From: Candidatus Blastococcus massiliensis AP3
GTDB lineage: Bacteria > Actinomycetota > Actinomycetes > Mycobacteriales > Geodermatophilaceae
Direction: 5' to 3'
Length of the DNA: 43,762 nucleotides
NCBI RefSeq assembly: GCF_000582785.1
Contig: NZ_HG931175.1
Span: 251,856-295,617 of the forward strand
The translations under genes and the position numbers were made by a program. This document shows, piece after piece, positions 41,846-43,762 of the stretch. The notes under the pieces were generated by a model. The model was not told where the DNA came from. It did no database searches and saw nothing but the letters and a program-made list of their open reading frames with translations. Numbering within the stretch: position 1 is the stretch's first letter; each line of letters opens with the position of its first letter.

Positions 41846-43228
41846 TCAGTCCAGGTCGCGCGACGGGTTCCGGGCCGTCCTCCGCCGGTGAACGACCGCG
41901 TACCCGGCCACGACGGCGATCACCCCGGCGCCCATCCCCGCGAGCGTCCAGCGCAACCCGACGGCGTCGGCGAGCAGGCCCAACGGCAGGGCGGCGATGC
42001 CGAAGGCGCCGAAGCTGAGCATGACCAGGCCCTGCACCCGGCCGTGGTACTCCGAATCCGCCAGGTCGAGCAGCTGGGACTGGTTGCTGGTCTGGAACGC
42101 GAGCATCGCCGCGCCGACGGCGAGGAGGACCACCACGGCCACGTAGGCGTTGGGCGCGATCGCGAGCAGGCAGACCGCGAGCCCGAAGACGGCGCCCGCA
42201 CCGACGAACACCCGCGTCCGCCCGACCCGTGCGCCGCTCCGCCCCAGGACCAGACCCGCCGCGACCCCGCCGACCGCGGACGTCGCCGAGAGGATCCCGT
42301 AGCCGACCGAACCGAGGCCGAACAGGTCGCTCGAGATGGTCGGCATGAAGGCCAGGTAGGGCATCCCCAGCATCGTGACCCCGATGCCGCAGCACACCAG
42401 CGGGCCCAGCTCGGGATGCCGGCGGACGTAGTGCAGCCCGTCGGCGAGCTCCCCGAGCGGTGACCGGCCGGAGGCCTCCGCCACCCGCCGCCCGGGCGGG
42501 AGGGCGGTGGTCAGGAGCACTCCGACGACCGCCAGGGCCGCGCTGAACAGGAAGATCGCCTCGATGCCCCACGCCACCGCACCGATGACCACCCCGGCCA
42601 GCGCTGGTCCGAGCACGCGGCTCACCTCGGCGTTGACCAGCAGCAGCCCGACGGCCTGAGGCATCGCGGTCCGGGGAACCAGCTCGGCGAGGAAGGCCAT
42701 CCGGGCAGGGCCGAAGAGCGCGAAGCCCACCGCCTGCAGCACGCTCGCGCCGAGCAGCATCCAGTACGCGATGACGTCGAAGACGACAGCCAGCCCGATC
42801 CAGGCGCTCGACACCGCCAGCAGGAGGACCGAGAGCTGCAGCACCAGCCGCTTGGGCAGCCGGTCGGCGGCCACGCCACCCCACGGGGTGGCCAGCAGCA
42901 GAGCCACTCCGAAGGCCAGCAGGATCCCGCCCAGGGCAGCGTTCGAACCGGTCAGCTCGAACGCCAGCCAGCCGCGGGCGATGGCCTGCGCCATGACGCC
43001 GAGGAAGACCGCGGCGGAGTTCAGGTAGAGGACCAGGAAGCCACCCACCCGCAGGATCCCCATGGCGCCGAGCGACGTGGTCGCCGGCGGCAGCGGAGGG
43101 ACGGTCTCACCGGGGACGGGGACCGCCGGCACCGCCACCTCGGGCAACGCAGCCGGCTCCGGGGCGGCCGGCTCCGGCGCGGGCCCGTCGCGCTGTGCGT
43201 CGACGCGTCCGACGGCGTCCCCGCTCAT
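41846..43228 (-). CDS. MFS transporter (EntS/MFS_3-like)
   Basis: A 460-aa membrane protein with 12 helices after a Pro/Ala-rich cytosolic N-terminus of about 50 residues. The loop 2-3 motif reads WGGVAADRLPKRLVL (the G-x3-D-R-x-G/x-R/K-R signature of MFS), and the second half opens with LGELADGLHYVRRHPEL as in MFS_3 proteins. These export siderophores, drugs or small acids. ATG at 43228. It is the first gene of the operon with the SDR and the fused monooxygenase, and may export or import the substrate or a toxic product. Confidence 0.93.
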   Translation of the reverse strand: MSGDAVGRVDAQRDGPAPEPAAPEPAALPEVAVPAVPVPGETVPPLPPATTSLGAMGILRVGGFLVLYLNSAAVFLGVMAQAIARGWLAFELTGSNAALGGILLAFGVALLLATPWGGVAADRLPKRLVLQLSVLLLAVSSAWIGLAVVFDVIAYWMLLGASVLQAVGFALFGPARMAFLAELVPRTAMPQAVGLLLVNAEVSRVLGPALAGVVIGAVAWGIEAIFLFSAALAVVGVLLTTALPPGRRVAEASGRSPLGELADGLHYVRRHPELGPLVCCGIGVTMLGMPYLAFMPTISSDLFGLGSVGYGILSATSAVGGVAAGLVLGRSGARVGRTRVFVGAGAVFGLAVCLLAIAPNAYVAVVVLLAVGAAMLAFQTSNQSQLLDLADSEYHGRVQGLVMLSFGAFGIAALPLGLLADAVGLRWTLAGMGAGVIAVVAGYAVVHRRRTARNPSRDLD

Positions 43229-43487
43229 GGTCCCCCTCGCCCGGTGCTCGTGCGCAGCACCCGACAGTCCAGCACCACCTCCCGGAGGACGGGCGCTCCT
43301 CGACCCTGCCACACCGGGCGTCCGGCCTCGGGTGCGCCCCGGGTTCCTGGCCGGCACTCGCCGAGCACCCGCGACGGGAAGGTCCTGGGATGCTTGCGTG
43401 TTCAACTGGTCGAGACCCCCGCCGCGGACACCGCTCGGTGTCGCCGGGCCGGGGAACAGCACCCGCACGACCTATCGGAGGTGCCCG

Positions 43488-43760
43488 TTGTCCATCGCCA
43501 CCCTCGACCACGACGTCCAGCCCGTTGCGCCTGCCGTCCCGCCCCTGACGGCGTTCGACCGCTGCGACGCGTCCGCGGTGGTGGGCGGCCCGAACGGCAC
43601 GTCCGCCCGCGGCGCCTGCAACGCCCAGGCATACGTCAGGGCAGTGCTGCCCAGCGGCCAGGACCTGGTCTTCTGCGCCCACCACGGGCGCAAGCACGAG
43701 GCGGCACTCGCCGCCGCGGGCGCGACGATCCGCGACGAGACGGACACGATCGACGCCTAG
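43488..43760 (+). CDS. DUF7455 zinc-ribbon-like small protein
   Basis: A 90-aa cytosolic protein. The core FDRCDAS ... ACNAQAYVRAVLPSGQDLVFCAHHGRKHEAAL and the acidic end IRDETDTIDA match the short actinobacterial DUF7455 proteins, which I recall as having DRCGAQAYV with a CxxC-type site. Here the two Cys of the first knuckle are 15 residues apart because of a Gly/Ser/Asn insert (VVGGPNGTSARG). The TTG at 43488 has a strong GGAGG site. Function unknown; it ends at the right edge of the window. Confidence 0.85.
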   Translation: MSIATLDHDVQPVAPAVPPLTAFDRCDASAVVGGPNGTSARGACNAQAYVRAVLPSGQDLVFCAHHGRKHEAALAAAGATIRDETDTIDA

Positions 43761-43762
43761 GT

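Overview
The window looks like chromosome or island DNA from a very high-GC actinobacterium, most like the Geodermatophilaceae (Blastococcus/Geodermatophilus/Modestobacter type). The basis is the strong G/C bias at third codon positions, frequent GTG and TTG starts, many 4-nt ATGA/GTGA gene overlaps, apparently leaderless promoters, and actinobacterial families such as DUF5990, DUF6153, DUF7455 and CsoR-type copper control. The taxonomic guess is inference; no rRNA or tRNA gene was found to anchor it.

Layout. (1) 1-4.5 kb: an accessory island with less biased codon use. It holds a large protein with weak serine-recombinase resemblance that runs off the left edge, a small ORF coupled to it, an endonuclease VII-type HNH protein, and a HEPN-like protein. 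(2) 4.8-20.8 kb: a copper and redox island. An orphan NlpC/P60 protein is followed by csoR, copZ, a 59-aa secreted or membrane peptide, copA and a second P1B ATPase with an unusual CPD motif, all on the minus strand. A Csp3-like copper storage protein diverges from csoR across two palindromes. Next come a tightly overlapped zinc-ribbon/thioredoxin-like/zinc-ribbon trio, a DUF5990 gene, an exported redox operon (TlpA, CcdA, BNR-repeat lipoprotein), DUF305, DUF6153, a RipA-like peptidoglycan hydrolase, and a BlaI-M56 regulatory pair with a VTT/DedA-type membrane protein. (3) 20.7-22.1 kb: a TetR regulator divergent from two small membrane proteins. (4) 22.3-27.4 kb: a mercury module in which merR diverges from merA-merB-DinB-aminoglycoside kinase, followed by a rhodanese-CBS gene. 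The kinase is frameshifted and the rhodanese gene has an in-frame amber codon. (5) 27.4-29.3 kb: decayed DNA with a GIY-YIG remnant and a twice-frameshifted RelE toxin around an intact PPOX-class flavoprotein gene.

(6) 29.4-43.8 kb: ordinary chromosomal metabolism and signalling. This part has a VOC protein plus enoyl-CoA hydratase pair, an MMPL exporter divergent from a NarL-type two-component system, a glutaminase-STAS fusion, a TPR-GGDEF diguanylate cyclase, a convergent MFS/SDR/Baeyer-Villiger monooxygenase-esterase operon, and a DUF7455 protein.

How the parts work together. CsoR would sense cytosolic Cu(I) and release the copZ-copA-ATPase operon and the divergent storage protein. CopZ and the Cys-rich bundle would buffer copper while the ATPases export it. 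The lipoproteins and TlpA/CcdA would deal with copper or thiol redox outside the membrane. MerR would control reduction of Hg(II) by MerA and cleavage of organomercurials by MerB. The SDR and the fused monooxygenase-esterase could convert a secondary alcohol through ketone and ester to alcohol plus acid. The most unusual items are the monooxygenase-esterase fusion, the CPD-motif ATPase, the zinc-ribbon/thioredoxin-like trio, and the paired leaderless mer promoters.
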